From Bacteroidota bacterium (GTDB lineage: Bacteria; Bacteroidota; Bacteroidia; Palsa-965), in NCBI GenBank assembly GCA_013288325.1, contig JABDCB010000029.1, forward strand, positions 1 to 34,767: a stretch of 34,767 nt of DNA, read 5' to 3'. Every line of letters starts with the position of its first letter. Positions within the stretch are counted from its first letter, which is position 1. A model generated the notes under the pieces. That model worked only from the letters and a program-made list of their open reading frames with translations, had not been told where the DNA came from and made no database searches. A program made the translations under genes and the position numbers. Shown in pieces: positions 1 through 12,300 of the stretch.

Positions 1-1
1 C

Positions 2-1180
2 GCTTTTGTTCCCCGCTGGGATCAGCGCTGGTTTGGTGTATATGTTCCTGTATCCTATGATGGCTACCGTAACCTGAATTATGGCGTCAATATCCGTCTG
101 GGACCTGTCATCTTCGGATCCAATGCTATCAACAGCTATTTCGGACAATCCAATATTTTCGGAGGAGAATTTCATGTCCTCTTTAAAATACCTATCCCTT
201 ATCACGGCGTAAAAGACAGGGATCATGATAAAGTTTCTGACAAAAAAGACAAATGTCCTGATACTCCAGGCACCTGGGAATTCATGGGTTGTCCTGACAG
301 AGATGGGGATCATATTCCAGACTCGGAAGATCAGTGTCCGGATGTGCCAGGTACAAAAGAATTGCACGGTTGTCCCGACAGAGACGGAGATGGTGTTCCC
401 GACAAGGATGATGAATGTCCTGATGTGCCTGGCCCAAAAGAATTACATGGATGCCCCGATCGCGATGGGGATGGTGTCCCTGACAAGATTGACCTGTGTC
501 CTGACAAACCGGGACCTGCCGACAATAATGGATGTCCGGTGGTAACCCTTATTGTCATGGATAAAAACGGAACGGTGCTTCAGAAAGTGAAACGATCCAA
601 GGATGGTAGTTTCAATTTTGAGACCTTACCAAACGAGGAAAATTCTATCTTCAGTGTAGAAGGTGATGACACCCAGAATCTGAACGAACTGAACATTACA
701 TCCGGTGGCATTTCCAAAAAACTGGTTCGTGGAACCGATCATTATTTCCGTTTTGAACAGATTAAAATGGATCAAAACAAACTGAGCGAACTGGACGCAA
801 CGGATGTACCTATCAAACTCACGAAAGAAGAAGCACAGGTACTGAAAAAAGCGTTTAGCAATCTTGAATTTGAGACCGGTAAGGATATCATCAAATCGGA
901 ATCCTTTGCATCACTTGATGAGCTGGCTGCTATGTTAAAGAAAAAGCCCGAATGGAAACTGAAGCTGAGCGGCTTTACGGACAACCAGGGTAAGAAAGAA
1001 GATAATATGAAGCTGAGCGAAAACAGAGCCCGTGCAGTAGCCAAACATTTGATGGATAAAGGTATTGACGAAAAACGTTTCAAAATCCTTTGGTTCGGTC
1101 CTGACAAACCGATTGCTCCTAATACAACTCCACAGGGAAGACAGAAAAACAGAAGAGTGGAGATGGTGATTATCGATTAA
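2..1180 (+). CDS. OmpA-family outer membrane protein with thrombospondin type 3 repeats (5' truncated)
   Basis: The reading frame is open from base 2, so the start lies upstream of the window. The first ~70 visible residues are barrel-like (aromatic/Gly-rich, GVNIRLGPVIFGSNA) and resemble the end of the beta-barrel domain of Bacteroidota OmpA-like proteins; a DUF5723-type barrel is possible but unproven. Four calcium-binding type 3 thrombospondin repeats follow (215-538, pattern DRDGDGVPDxxDxCPDxPG). Next comes a short carboxypeptidase-regulatory-like beta segment (about 540-760), then a C-terminal OmpA peptidoglycan-binding domain with GFTDNQG, LSENRARAV and a closing NRRVEMVI. The Asp of FTDN and the Arg of ENRA match the residues that bind diaminopimelate in this family. 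The protein probably links the outer membrane to peptidoglycan. The next gene starts 27 bases downstream on the same strand. Confidence 0.9.
   Translation, partial: AFVPRWDQRWFGVYVPVSYDGYRNLNYGVNIRLGPVIFGSNAINSYFGQSNIFGGEFHVLFKIPIPYHGVKDRDHDKVSDKKDKCPDTPGTWEFMGCPDRDGDHIPDSEDQCPDVPGTKELHGCPDRDGDGVPDKDDECPDVPGPKELHGCPDRDGDGVPDKIDLCPDKPGPADNNGCPVVTLIVMDKNGTVLQKVKRSKDGSFNFETLPNEENSIFSVEGDDTQNLNELNITSGGISKKLVRGTDHYFRFEQIKMDQNKLSELDATDVPIKLTKEEAQVLKKAFSNLEFETGKDIIKSESFASLDELAAMLKKKPEWKLKLSGFTDNQGKKEDNMKLSENRARAVAKHLMDKGIDEKRFKILWFGPDKPIAPNTTPQGRQKNRRVEMVIID
215..538 (+). repeat. Four in-frame 81-bp thrombospondin type 3 repeats
   Basis: Four 27-residue units start at 215, 296, 377 and 458, exactly 81 bp apart. 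Each has the form D-x-D-x-D-x-x-x-D followed by CPD and ends in GCP. The Asp ladder is the usual Ca2+-binding pattern. Units 3 and 4 are the closest to each other at the DNA level. Confidence 0.9.
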
Positions 1181-1207
1181 CGGATACAGGTATCACCTGG
1201 ATAATTT

Positions 1208-1765
1208 ATGTTTCATATCATCGACTTCGGTAGCCGCAAGATTCCTTTCATTGTAGGAATGATAGAGGCATTGGGTTTCCCAACCAAAGTTCATCCCTGG
1301 GAAAATATTGACCGGGGAGCGATGCATGATGCAGAGGGACTTGTACTCAGCGGATCGCCCACCTATCTGACTGAAGTGGATAACGCCCCTTATCATGAGC
1401 GTTGTTCTTTTATCAAGGAGCTTGATATACCTGTGCTTGGCATTTGTTTCGGACACCAGGTAATCGGTATTATGCATGGTGCCACTATTTACAGAGGTCC
1501 TGAAATACGGGAAGAAAATCCGATCCATATTCTTAAAAAAGATCCTTTGTTTGGTGGTTTTGAAGATGGAGTATCGATGACAGAAGATCATACCGAAGGC
1601 ATTACACTGCCGGAAGGATTTATTCATCTCGCCTCCTCCTCTTCTTATCCCAATGAAGCTATGAAACACCCTTCTCAGAAAATATGGGGTGTACAATTTC
1701 ATCCTGAAGTAAGCGGCGACAACGGTTTGCAACTCTTCCGTAATTTTTGCACCCACTGTGTATAA
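1208..1765 (+). CDS. Stand-alone class I glutamine amidotransferase (GuaA N-domain-like)
   Basis: The 185-residue protein carries a full class I glutamine amidotransferase triad: nucleophile Cys80 in LGICFGHQ, and His166 and Glu168 in QFHPEVS. An N-terminal IIDFGSR strand and the LVLSGSPT oxyanion-region loop fit the GMP-synthase glutaminase domain. There is no ATP pyrophosphatase domain, so it is not a complete GuaA. Stand-alone domains of this size occur as ammonia-supplying subunits in archaea and as uncharacterised amidotransferases in Bacteroidota; the acceptor here is unknown. ATG 1208 leaves a 27-base gap after the OmpA gene, so co-transcription is likely. The next gene starts 45 bases downstream. 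Confidence 0.85.
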   Translation: MFHIIDFGSRKIPFIVGMIEALGFPTKVHPWENIDRGAMHDAEGLVLSGSPTYLTEVDNAPYHERCSFIKELDIPVLGICFGHQVIGIMHGATIYRGPEIREENPIHILKKDPLFGGFEDGVSMTEDHTEGITLPEGFIHLASSSSYPNEAMKHPSQKIWGVQFHPEVSGDNGLQLFRNFCTHCV

Positions 1766-1810
1766 AGCAACATTTTCAATCTTTGTATATTCGCATAAAC
1801 CCGCTGTTGC

Positions 1811-3043
1811 ATGCTGAATGTCATCTGGATCGCTTTATTTCTGATCACGTTTCTGGTGGCGCTTATGCGGCTGATTTTTTTTCACGACTATGCGGTCTTC
1901 TCCTCTATTCTTCAAAGCACATTCAGTTCCTCTTCTCAGGCTTTTGAAATTGCGTTAAACTTAACCGGTGCTATGACCCTCTGGCTTGGCATTATGAATA
2001 TCGGCGAAAAAGCCGGAGCCATACGTATCCTCTCCCGTTTGATAGGACCTTTTTTCAGCCGTCTCTTCCCACAGATCCCGAAAGATCATCCTGCTTTAGG
2101 ACAGATCATTCTTAACTTCTCCGCCAATATGCTGGGGCTGGGTAATGCAGCCACCCCGATGGGATTAAAGGCCATGCAAAGTATGCAGGAACTGAATGAG
2201 GACAAGGAAAGAGCATCCAATTCACAGATCATGTTTCTGGTTATCAATACGGCCGGATTTGCATTGATCCCGGTAAGTATTATGGTTTACCGCGCTAAGT
2301 TTCATGCGGCTAATCCTTCGGATGTTTTTATCCCTATTCTGCTTGCCACCCTTTTCTCCACCTTTGCCGGCGTGCTCATGGTTGGCATTCGCCAACGGAT
2401 TAAATTATGGGATCCGGTATTATTACTCTGGACACTTGCAATAGGAACTGTTATAGGCGGGGTCATTTATGCCGCTTCCCATCTCACCATGGCTCAGCTT
2501 TCAGCTGCTTCCTCTTTTGCAAGCAGTTTTATCCTGTTTGGTATCATGATAGCATTCATCAGTCTCGGAGCCTATAAAAAAATAGATGTTTACAGCACGT
2601 TTATCGAAGGCGCCAAGGAAGGATTCTTAACCGTCATCAAACTCATTCCATATATCGTTGCCATGCTTGTAGGGGTAGCTGTGTTTAATGCCGCCGGTTG
2701 CATGGAATATGTACAAAAAGGGTTGACCAGCATTCTTGTATTTATAGGATGTCCTACCGATATGGTACCTGCAATACCCACTGCCTTCATAAGACCGCTG
2801 AGCAGTTCAGGAGCAAGCGCTATGACAGTTGATATTATCAATCACAGCGGAGTGGATTCATTTCCTGCACGTCTGTCAAGTATTATTCAGGGATCATCCG
2901 ATACCACCTTTTATATTATAGCCCTCTATTTCGGATCGGTCGGGATCAAAAAAACACGTTATGCCATTACCTTCGGATTGCTTACCGACCTCTGCGGATT
3001 TATTGCCGCTATCTTCATGGCCTATCTTTTCTTTAAGCATTAA
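1811..3043 (+). CDS. Fused SpmA-SpmB nucleoside-recognition (Gate) membrane protein
   Basis: This 410-residue polytopic inner-membrane protein has two Gate/nucleoside-recognition domains in tandem. The first half matches SpmA, including the signature MLGLGNAATPMGLKAM at about residues 107-122. The second half matches SpmB, with a hydrophobic IPYIVAMLVGVAVF segment and the FIRPLSSSGASA motif near residues 326-337. In Bacillus, spmA and spmB are separate genes needed for spore core dehydration. Bacteroidota do not sporulate and often carry this fusion, whose substrate is unknown; transport of a small molecule or ion is inferred. The ATG at 1811 gives an immediate N-terminal membrane helix. It is the last gene of the likely 2-3043 transcription unit. 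Confidence 0.85.
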   Translation: MLNVIWIALFLITFLVALMRLIFFHDYAVFSSILQSTFSSSSQAFEIALNLTGAMTLWLGIMNIGEKAGAIRILSRLIGPFFSRLFPQIPKDHPALGQIILNFSANMLGLGNAATPMGLKAMQSMQELNEDKERASNSQIMFLVINTAGFALIPVSIMVYRAKFHAANPSDVFIPILLATLFSTFAGVLMVGIRQRIKLWDPVLLLWTLAIGTVIGGVIYAASHLTMAQLSAASSFASSFILFGIMIAFISLGAYKKIDVYSTFIEGAKEGFLTVIKLIPYIVAMLVGVAVFNAAGCMEYVQKGLTSILVFIGCPTDMVPAIPTAFIRPLSSSGASAMTVDIINHSGVDSFPARLSSIIQGSSDTTFYIIALYFGSVGIKKTRYAITFGLLTDLCGFIAAIFMAYLFFKH

Positions 3044-3301
3044 TACGGCTCCTAAGCCCTTCCTGCCTTTTTATTCTTCTTTATTATTCCGACTTCCAGG
3101 ATCTAAAAAATAAAAGAACGGAATGGTTTGTATATAAACTGTATTTTGCCGGTCTATGTCACCATAGCATTTCCGTGACATTAAGTAATGCCATAATATC
3201 AAAAATAAAAGATGGATCTGTAAGATTTGTGCGCAAATCGTTGTAACCCTGAGACGGGGTAAACGTACAAGAAGTAGCTTACCGCCGAAATTGAATTGCC
3301 C

Positions 3302-6300
3302 ATGAAGAGAAGCTACCCCAATCCCCGACATATATTCGTTCTGATTCTGATAACCCTAGGGTTTCTTCGTCAGACCAATGCGCAAAGCGGAACCGATTTC
3401 TGGTTTGCCCCTCCTTTTGTTACCCACGTGCATAATGCACCGGGTGGCGTTCCCATTTACCTACTGCTTTCTTCCATGGGAGCCTCATCCACCGTAACTG
3501 TTTCCCAACCCGCTAATGCAGGTTTTACTCCTATAGTAGTTACCATTCCAGCCAGCAAATCAAAACGAATTGATATTTCGGCATTTCAGTCCCAGCTTGA
3601 AACACACCCTACCAATACTGTATTAAATACCGGTTTACGTATTCAGGCTACCACTGCTATTACTGCCAATTACGAAGAAGATAATACCAATAACCCGGAA
3701 GACTTTGCCTTAAAAGGAGCGAATGCACTCGGAACGGATTTTTATATTCCTATAACAAACTGGGTACCTTTTGCCAACCACAACTTTGGTGTGGCGGGAC
3801 AAGAAGCTATAGCGTCCTTTGATATTGTAGCCATTCAGAATAATACGGTTGTCACCATTTATCCTCCTGTGCAGGTAGATGGTCATGGAGCTCTTACTCA
3901 GTTCAGTGTAACCCTGAATGCAGGTCAAACTTATTCCTGTGGCTGGACCGGCGCCAACTATACCGTACCTTCCAATCACCCGGGAGGAGCAGCGGTCCAT
4001 TCCTCTGCACCGGTTGCCATCACTGTTAAAGACGACTCTGACACCAACCCTTCCGGCGGATGCTATGACCTGATTGGTGACCAGATTGTACCTACGGCTA
4101 TCCTTGGAACAGACTATGTAGCCGTAAAAGGTTTTTTGAATAACGGAGGTAATGAAGGATTGTTTATCACCGCCACACAAAGCAATACCAATATTTATAT
4201 TGATGGCAATGCGACTCCTATACGTACCATGTTTGCCGGTGAAACCTATCGCGTGGATATGGATTCCATCACAACAGCTGCCGACAACAGCGTATATGTA
4301 CATTCTTCTCTTCCTGTATATGCCACTCACGTAACCGGTTTCGGATGCGAAATGGGATCGGCATTGCTTCCTCCCCTCAACTGTGCAGGATCTCACCAGG
4401 TAAATTTTGTACGATCTACCAACGAAGCATTTTATCTGACCATATTAGTACATACAGCGGCTATTAATAATTTCACGATCACAGGCCCTGGTACAGCAAC
4501 CATAAGTCCGGCCTCTTTTGTATCCGTGCCCGGTACGGGAGGTTTGTGGATGGCGGGTCGTCTTCAATTTACCACCACTCAGATACCGGTCGATTCCGGT
4601 TTTAGTGTTACCAACAGCGCCGATGTATTTGCATTGGGCATCATCAATGGTGGCGCTGCTACCGGTTGCCGCTATGGTTATTTCTCCGAATTCGTTGCTC
4701 CCATTGTTGTCAATGCAGGTCCCGATCAGGTAATCTGTGCAAATGATACGGCCCAACTGGCTGCAAGCATTACGGGTGGTTCCACTACGGGAATATGGAC
4801 GAGTACGGGGAGTGGTTCTTTTTTACCAAGCACCACTACCATCAATGCTAAATACGCTCCCAGTGCCGCCGATATAGCGGCTGGACATGTGACACTCACA
4901 CTCAGTTCAACAAGTATCTGTTTTCCTCAGCAGGATCAGGTGCTGATTACGTTTACTCCGGCGCCTACCGTAAATGCAGGTTCTAACCAAACGGTTTGTA
5001 AAAACAATCCTGCCGTTACACTGAATGGATCTGTAACGGTTGCAACAGGAGGATTATGGTCTGGCGGTGCAGGAACATACAATCCCAACAACACAACGCT
5101 TAATGCGGTTTATACCCCTACTGCTGCTGAAATAGCCGCAGGAACACTGGCCTTGACTCTTACATCAACCGGAAACGGAACATGTCACGCCGCATCAAAC
5201 AGTACCATCATTACATTCTCTGCTTCACCGGTTGTAAATGCAGGTCCTACACAAACCGTATGTAGCAACAACGCATCCGTAACACTTAACGGAACCGTAA
5301 CCGGTGCAACGGGAGGTATCTGGAGTGGAGGAACAGGAAGTTATTCTCCGAGTGCCACAGCCTTAAATGCAGTTTATTCTCCTTCCGTAACGGAAATCTC
5401 TTCGGGAAGTGTAACACTAACACTCACCACTACGGGATATGGAAATTGTAATGCCGTATCAAGCAATGTGGTCATTAACTTCTCCCTGTCACCTACTGTC
5501 AATGCAGGACCGGATCAGAATATTTGTAAAAACAATCCGGCAGTAAGTCTGAGCGGAGCTGTTACTGTGGCCACAGGAGGTATCTGGAGCGGAGGACTTG
5601 GAACCTACGCCCCTTCGAGCACCGCACTCAACGCAACATATACCCCTACTGCAGGCGAAATTGCATCGGGTAGTCTCACCCTTACACTTACATCAACCGG
5701 TAATGGTAATTGTACAGCCGTATCGGATCAGATGGTGATCACCTTTACCACTGCACCAACAGTAAATGCAGGTACTAACCAAACCGTATGTGCCAACAAT
5801 CCGATGGTTACCTTAAATGGAAGTATTACATTGGCTACAGGAGGTATATGGTCGGGCGGAACAGGGACTTATAATCCGAACAACACTACGCTCAATGCCA
5901 CCTATACTCCTTCTGCTGCAGAAATTACTGCCGGCATCGCAACACTTACCCTTACTACTACAGGTAATGCCAACTGCTCGGCAGTAAACAAATCAATGAC
6001 CATTACCATTACTCCGGCGCCTGTTGTAAATGCAGGTCCCGATCAAACCCTTTGTAAAAACAATCCGAATGCAACCCTGGCAGGATCGGTAACGGTAGCC
6101 GGTGGTGGTGTATGGTCCGGGGGTAGCGGAAGTTTCTCACCTACTAATACTACGCTGAATGCGGTGTATTCTCCAACTGTTGCCGAAATAGCTTCGGGTA
6201 GTGTTACTCTTACTTTAACTTCCACAGCAAACGGAACTTGTACGGCAGTGAGCGATCAGGTGCTGCTTACATTCAGCGCTACTCCTACAGCAAATGCAGG

Positions 6301-9300
6301 TGTCGATCAAACGGTATGTGCCAATAATGCGGCCGTACATTTAAGCGGAAGTGTTACAGTAGCAACCGGAGGACAATGGAGCGGCGGTCTTGGAACATTC
6401 TCTCCAAACAACAATACGCTGAACGCAGTTTATACACCAACGGTTGGTGAAATCGCTTCCGGCAACATAACCCTTACCTTAACGACATCCGGCAATGGAA
6501 ACTGTAATTCCGTAACCGATCAGATGGTCATCACCTTTACTCCGGCTCCTACTGTCAATGCCGGACCGGATCAAACGACCTGCAAAAACAATCCTGCTGT
6601 TACACTTAACGGATCTGTTACCACTGCCACCGGTGGCTTGTGGTCTGGAGGAAGCGGAACCTATGCTCCAAACAACACCACCCTGAATGCAGTCTATACA
6701 CCCAGCGGAGCAGAAATTACAGCCGGAACAGTTACACTTACTTTAACAACCACCGGAAACGGAACCTGTCTGGCTGTTAGCGATCAGATGGTTATTACCC
6801 TTACCCCAAAGCCGGTGGTAAATGCAGGACCGGATCAGACACTTTGCAGTAACAATCCCAATGCAACACTCAGCGGTTCGGTAACAGTTGCCGGAGGCGG
6901 TGTATGGTCGGGAGGCGCGGGAAGTTTCTCGCCCAGCAATACTGCTATGAATGCTATTTATACTCCTACGGCGGGTGAAATAACTTCCGGAAGTGTTACA
7001 CTTACCCTTACCTCTACCACCAATGGAACCTGTATAGCGGTAACCGACCAGGTGGTACTTACTTATAGCGCAACCCCAACTGTTAACGCAGGCGTCGATC
7101 AAACAGTATGTGCCAACAATGCGGCAGTACATTTGAGCGGTACTGTTACCGTAGCATCGGGAGGAGTATGGAGCGGAGGACTGGGAACATATGCTCCTAA
7201 CAATGCTGCACTCAATGCGGTTTATACACCTACCGTTGGTGAGATTGCTTCGGGCAATATAACCCTTACGCTTACCAGTTCCGGTAATGGAAACTGTAAT
7301 GCAGTAACGGATCAGATGCACATCTTCGTTACTACTGCTCCTACTGTGAGTGCAGGAGGAGATCAAACCACCTGTAAGAATAATGCCGCGGTAACACTCA
7401 ACGGATCTGTTACCATTGCCTCCGGCGGTATCTGGAGTGGTGGTACCGGAACTTATGCTCCCAACAACACAACACTAAATGCAGTTTACACACCAAGCTT
7501 AGCAGAACTTACTGCCGGAACGGTGACATTGACACTCACCACTACCGGCAACGGAACCTGTACCGCAATGAGCGATCAGATGACTATTACACTTACACCC
7601 ACCCCGGTGGTAAATGCAGGTCCTGATCAGACGCTTTGCGGTAACAACCCCGATGCAACACTCAGCGGATCGGTAACAGTAGCCGGAGGTGGTGTATGGT
7701 CGGGAGGTGCGGGAAGTTTCTCTCCCAGCAATACTGCCATGAATGCTATCTATACGCCAACAGCCGGTGAAATATCCTCAGGCAGTGTAACACTTACCCT
7801 TACCTCTACGGCCAACGGAACTTGTACCGCGGTAACCGATCAGATGGTTATTCACTTCACCCTGCCTCCAACAGCCAATGCAGGATTGGATCGTATCGTA
7901 TGTGCCAATAATGCGGCGGTTACATTGAACGGAACCGTTACTGTTGCAAGCGGAGGACAGTGGAGCGGAGGGCTCGGAACATTCTCTCCTAACAGTAGTA
8001 CGCTGAATGCTGTGTATACTCCTACAGCAGGAGAAACAGCTTCGGGAAGTGTTACGCTTACGCTTACCACAACCGGCAACGGTACTTGTAATGCAGTAAC
8101 CGATCAGATGACCATTACCTTCACTCCGGCTCCTACTGTAAGCGCAGGAATAAACCAGACTGTTTGTGCAAACAATTCAGCGGTAACACTCGCAGGCAGT
8201 TTCACCGGTGCTTCAGGTATTCTCTGGTCGGGCGGAACCGGTACTTACAATCCAAACAATACAACCCCTACAGCCATATACACCCCTTCTGCCGCTGAAA
8301 AAACAGCCGGTACGGTAACACTTACTATCACTACTACCGGAAACGGAACCTGTCTCCCCGTTACCGATAATATGACCATCACCATTACACCGGCCCCACT
8401 TGCTAATGCCGGTGCCGATATAGCAGCTTGTGCCAACAAATCGTCTGTAACACTGAATGGAAATGTAACCAACGCAGTAGGCGGAATATGGAGTGGTGGT
8501 GCCGGATCGTTTGCTCCAAGCAATACTGCCCTCAATGCCGTGTATACACCTACTGCGGGCGAAATAACAGCAGGCAGCGTGAGCCTTACACTTACTACAA
8601 CCGGTAACGGATCCTGTAATCCTGCCACCGACCAGATGAATATTACATTCGGTCCTTCACCAATCGTGAATGCAGGAGTTGATCAAACACTTTGCGGTAA
8701 CAATGCAACAGTTAGTCTGGCAGGATCGGTGAGCAATGCTTCAGGCGCGTCCTGGTCTGGCGGAGCTGGTGTATTCTCTCCTTCTGCTTCGTCGCTCAAT
8801 GCTACTTATGTGCCGAGTCAGACAGAAATAAACAGCGGACTGATGAAACTGTTCCTTACCAGCACCGGTAACGGAAGTTGTAATGCAGTAACCGATACTA
8901 TTGCCCTGCACTTCACTCCTGCTCCAACGGTAAATGCAGGTGCCAGTCTGACATCGTGCGCCAATAATCCTTCTGTTACGTTGAGCGGATCTCATACCGT
9001 ATCCACCGGAGCTATCTGGTCTGGTGGACTCGGAACCTTCAACCCAAACAACACAACCATGAATGCTACTTATACGCCAACGGCGGCTGAGATAGCTTCT
9101 GGAACTGTAGTCTTACGTCTTACCACCACCGGCAACGGAACCTGTCTGTCGGTATACGACAGCACCATCATCACCATTGTTCCAAAACCACTGGTGAATG
9201 CCGGCACTGACCTAACCGTTTGTGTTACCAATATGCATGTACAACTTAGCGGCAGTGTATCGGGATCATCCAATACCGGTCAGTGGAGCACGCTAGGCAC

Positions 9301-12300
9301 AGGAACTTTTGTTCCCAATAACCAGGCGTTGAATGCTATCTATGATTGTGGCAGACAGGACTCCATCAATGGTTTTGTAAAACTTATTCTTACTTCAACC
9401 AATAACGGAACCTGCTTGCCTGTAACGGATACCATGAAAATAAATATCCTTCCTGCCGGTGGTGCCAATGCCGGAAGTTCTGTAACGGTATGTGGTAACA
9501 ATGCAACCGTAACACTTAACGGAACCATTACAGGCGGTGCCAGCTCCGGTGTATGGAGCACCAATGGAACAGGTATCTTCAGCCCTAATGCTAATACCTT
9601 AAATGCACAATATATAGCAAGTCCCGGTGATCAGGCATCCGGATCGGTAACACTGACACTTACTGCCAACAGTTGTAATCCGGCTTCCGACAATATAACC
9701 ATCACCATTACTCCTGCTCCGTCGGTTAATGCAGGTGTGGATCAAACCGTATGCTCCTCCATCCATTCTATCCTCCTCAATGGAAGTGTAAGTGGTGGCA
9801 CAAGCACCGGTTTGTGGACAAGCACAGGTACCGGTACGTTTGTTCCTAACAACACCACGCTGAATGCCACCTATCAGACTACCCCGGCCGATTCAGCGGC
9901 TCAGGTTATTTATCTTGTTCTTCATTCTACAAATAATGGCTCTTGCGTAGCAGTAACAGATACGCTAAGGCTAAATATTTATCCATCCACCACCGTTAAT
10001 GCCGGTCCTAATCAAACGGTTTGTGGCAACAATGCAATTGTTACACTAAGCGGATCGGTGAGTAACGCAGGACCTGGCTTATGGACCACTTCCGGATCGG
10101 GTGTATTCAATCCCAACGCTACGGATATGAATGCCACATATACCCCAAGTGCAAGCGATATAACAGCCGGTTCTGTAAATCTGATTCTCACCGCCACCAG
10201 CAGTTGTAACAATGCAGTAAGCTTTATGACGGTGACGATGACACCTCCTCCGGTAGTAAGTGCCGGTCCTGACCAGTCTGTTTGCGGAAGCAATCCGAAT
10301 GTAACTCTTGCCGGCAGCCTTGCAAATGCAGGTGGTATTCAATGGTCGGGAGGAAGCGGAACATTCAGTCCTAACAGCACCACGCTCAATGCAACCTATA
10401 CACCTACCCATGCTGAAATCGTTTCAGGTACCGTTACACTTACCATTACAACTACCGGAAATGGTAATTGTAATGCGGTAAGCGATCAGATCGTGATAAC
10501 GTTTACTTCTTCCATCGTAGCCAACGCAGGTCTTGATCAGCAGGTATGCCGCAGTGCGGGCACTTCCCAGCTGCAGGGTATTGTAAGTAACGGAAGCACC
10601 ACCGGTATATGGAGTACACTTGGATCGGGGGCGTTTGTGCCAAACGACAGTACGCTGAATGCACAATATCATTTCAGCTCTGCCGATACAGCTGCCGGTT
10701 CTGTTCTTTTAATACTTAACTCCACACACAACGGCTCCTGTGCAGCAGCAACAGACACCATGAAACTGATATTCGGTCCCGGTGCTTTTGCATCGGCCGG
10801 TGTTGACCAGATAACCTGTTCAAACAATACACTGATCAATCTGAATGGATTTGTATCAGGTGGTACTACTACGGGTCAGTGGTCAACTCTTGGCAACGGA
10901 ACATTCAGCCCGAATCCTCAAACGCTCAACGCGGCCTATACACTTAGTACAAGCGACTTGTCAAGTGGTGGCGTAAAACTGGTACTGACCACAACCAACA
11001 ACGGAGGATGTCTGGCAGGAACAGATACGATGAAGATTATCGTTAACAGTCCTGCTATTGTAAATGCCGGTATTGATCAGCAGGTTTGTGCCGATGCCGT
11101 TTCTGTAACCTTAAACGGTACGGTAACAGGCAGCTCCACCACAGGACAATGGACGTCTTCCGGCTCAGGTACTTTTAGCCCTAATGCACAGGCTCTGAAT
11201 GCCACCTATGCCTTCGGCCCTTCCGACATTACCCTGGGTCATGTAACACTGGTGCTCAGCTCTACGAACAATGCAGCATGTACTGTGGTTCATGATACCA
11301 TGAAGATTACCTTACAGCAACCTACCACGGTACAAGCCGGTTCGGATGAAACGGTATGCGCTTCCAGTCCTGCTGTAACCCTTAACGGTATTATAAGCGG
11401 TGGAACCATCACCGGAGTATGGACAAGCTTAGGCAGCGGAAGTTTCACACCCAACTCACAAGCTCTGAATGCTGTGTTTACTCCCGGCCCTTCTGATCTG
11501 GCACTTGGTAAAGTAACATTGGTTCTTACCTCTACCAATACTGGTCTCTGCAGTACAAAAACAGACACCCTGGTGATCACGTATCATGCAACGCCGGTGG
11601 CGAATGCAGGACTTGATCAGGTATTATGCAGTACTACAGGCGGATCGCTTACATTGAATGGCACTGTAACAGGTAGTACCACCACCGGTCAATGGACAAC
11701 ATTGGGTAGCGGAACATTCAGTCCGAATGCACAAACATTACACGCTATCTATACACCCAGTGCATCGGACATCACCAACGGACATGTATTGCTCATCCTG
11801 CAGACCACCAATAACGGGGTGTGCGGAATGTCTGCCGATACCATGCAGATTACCTTTGGCACCAAACCGCTTGCAGCCTTTACATCCACCATTAACGGAT
11901 TGACGGCTACCTTCTCCGATCAGTCTACCGGAGCATCGGCGTGGTTATGGGATTTCGGTAACAGCAGCGGACAATCCACACAACAGAATCCGATTGAACA
12001 ATACAATACAGGCGGAACCTATACCGTATCACTGATTGTAACCAGCAGTATGGGTTGTACAGATACCACATACGCATTGGTCATCCTCAACGATGCCACC
12101 GTGGTTCATCCTGTTGCAGTACCAAGCGGATTCACACCCAATGGCGACCATATCAATGATGAGGTCATGATTCTGGGTGGCCCCTTTGTAGAAGTAGATC
12201 TGAAGATTTACAATCAGTGGGGTAATATGGTCTTCAGCTCCAGCGATCCGACTGCAGGCTGGGATGGCAAATACAAAGGAATTGATCAGCCCGCTGGTGT

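Noticed and set aside
3296..3301. TTG start for the giant adhesin, two codons upstream
   Set aside because: The ATG at 3302 gives a normal signal peptide beginning MKR; the TTG adds only two residues and is a poorer start.
6043..11580. Series of antisense open frames of 60-207 residues across the giant adhesin gene
   Set aside because: They recur with the 264-bp repeat period and are by-products of its codon usage. They have no protein-like domains and overlap a strongly supported gene.
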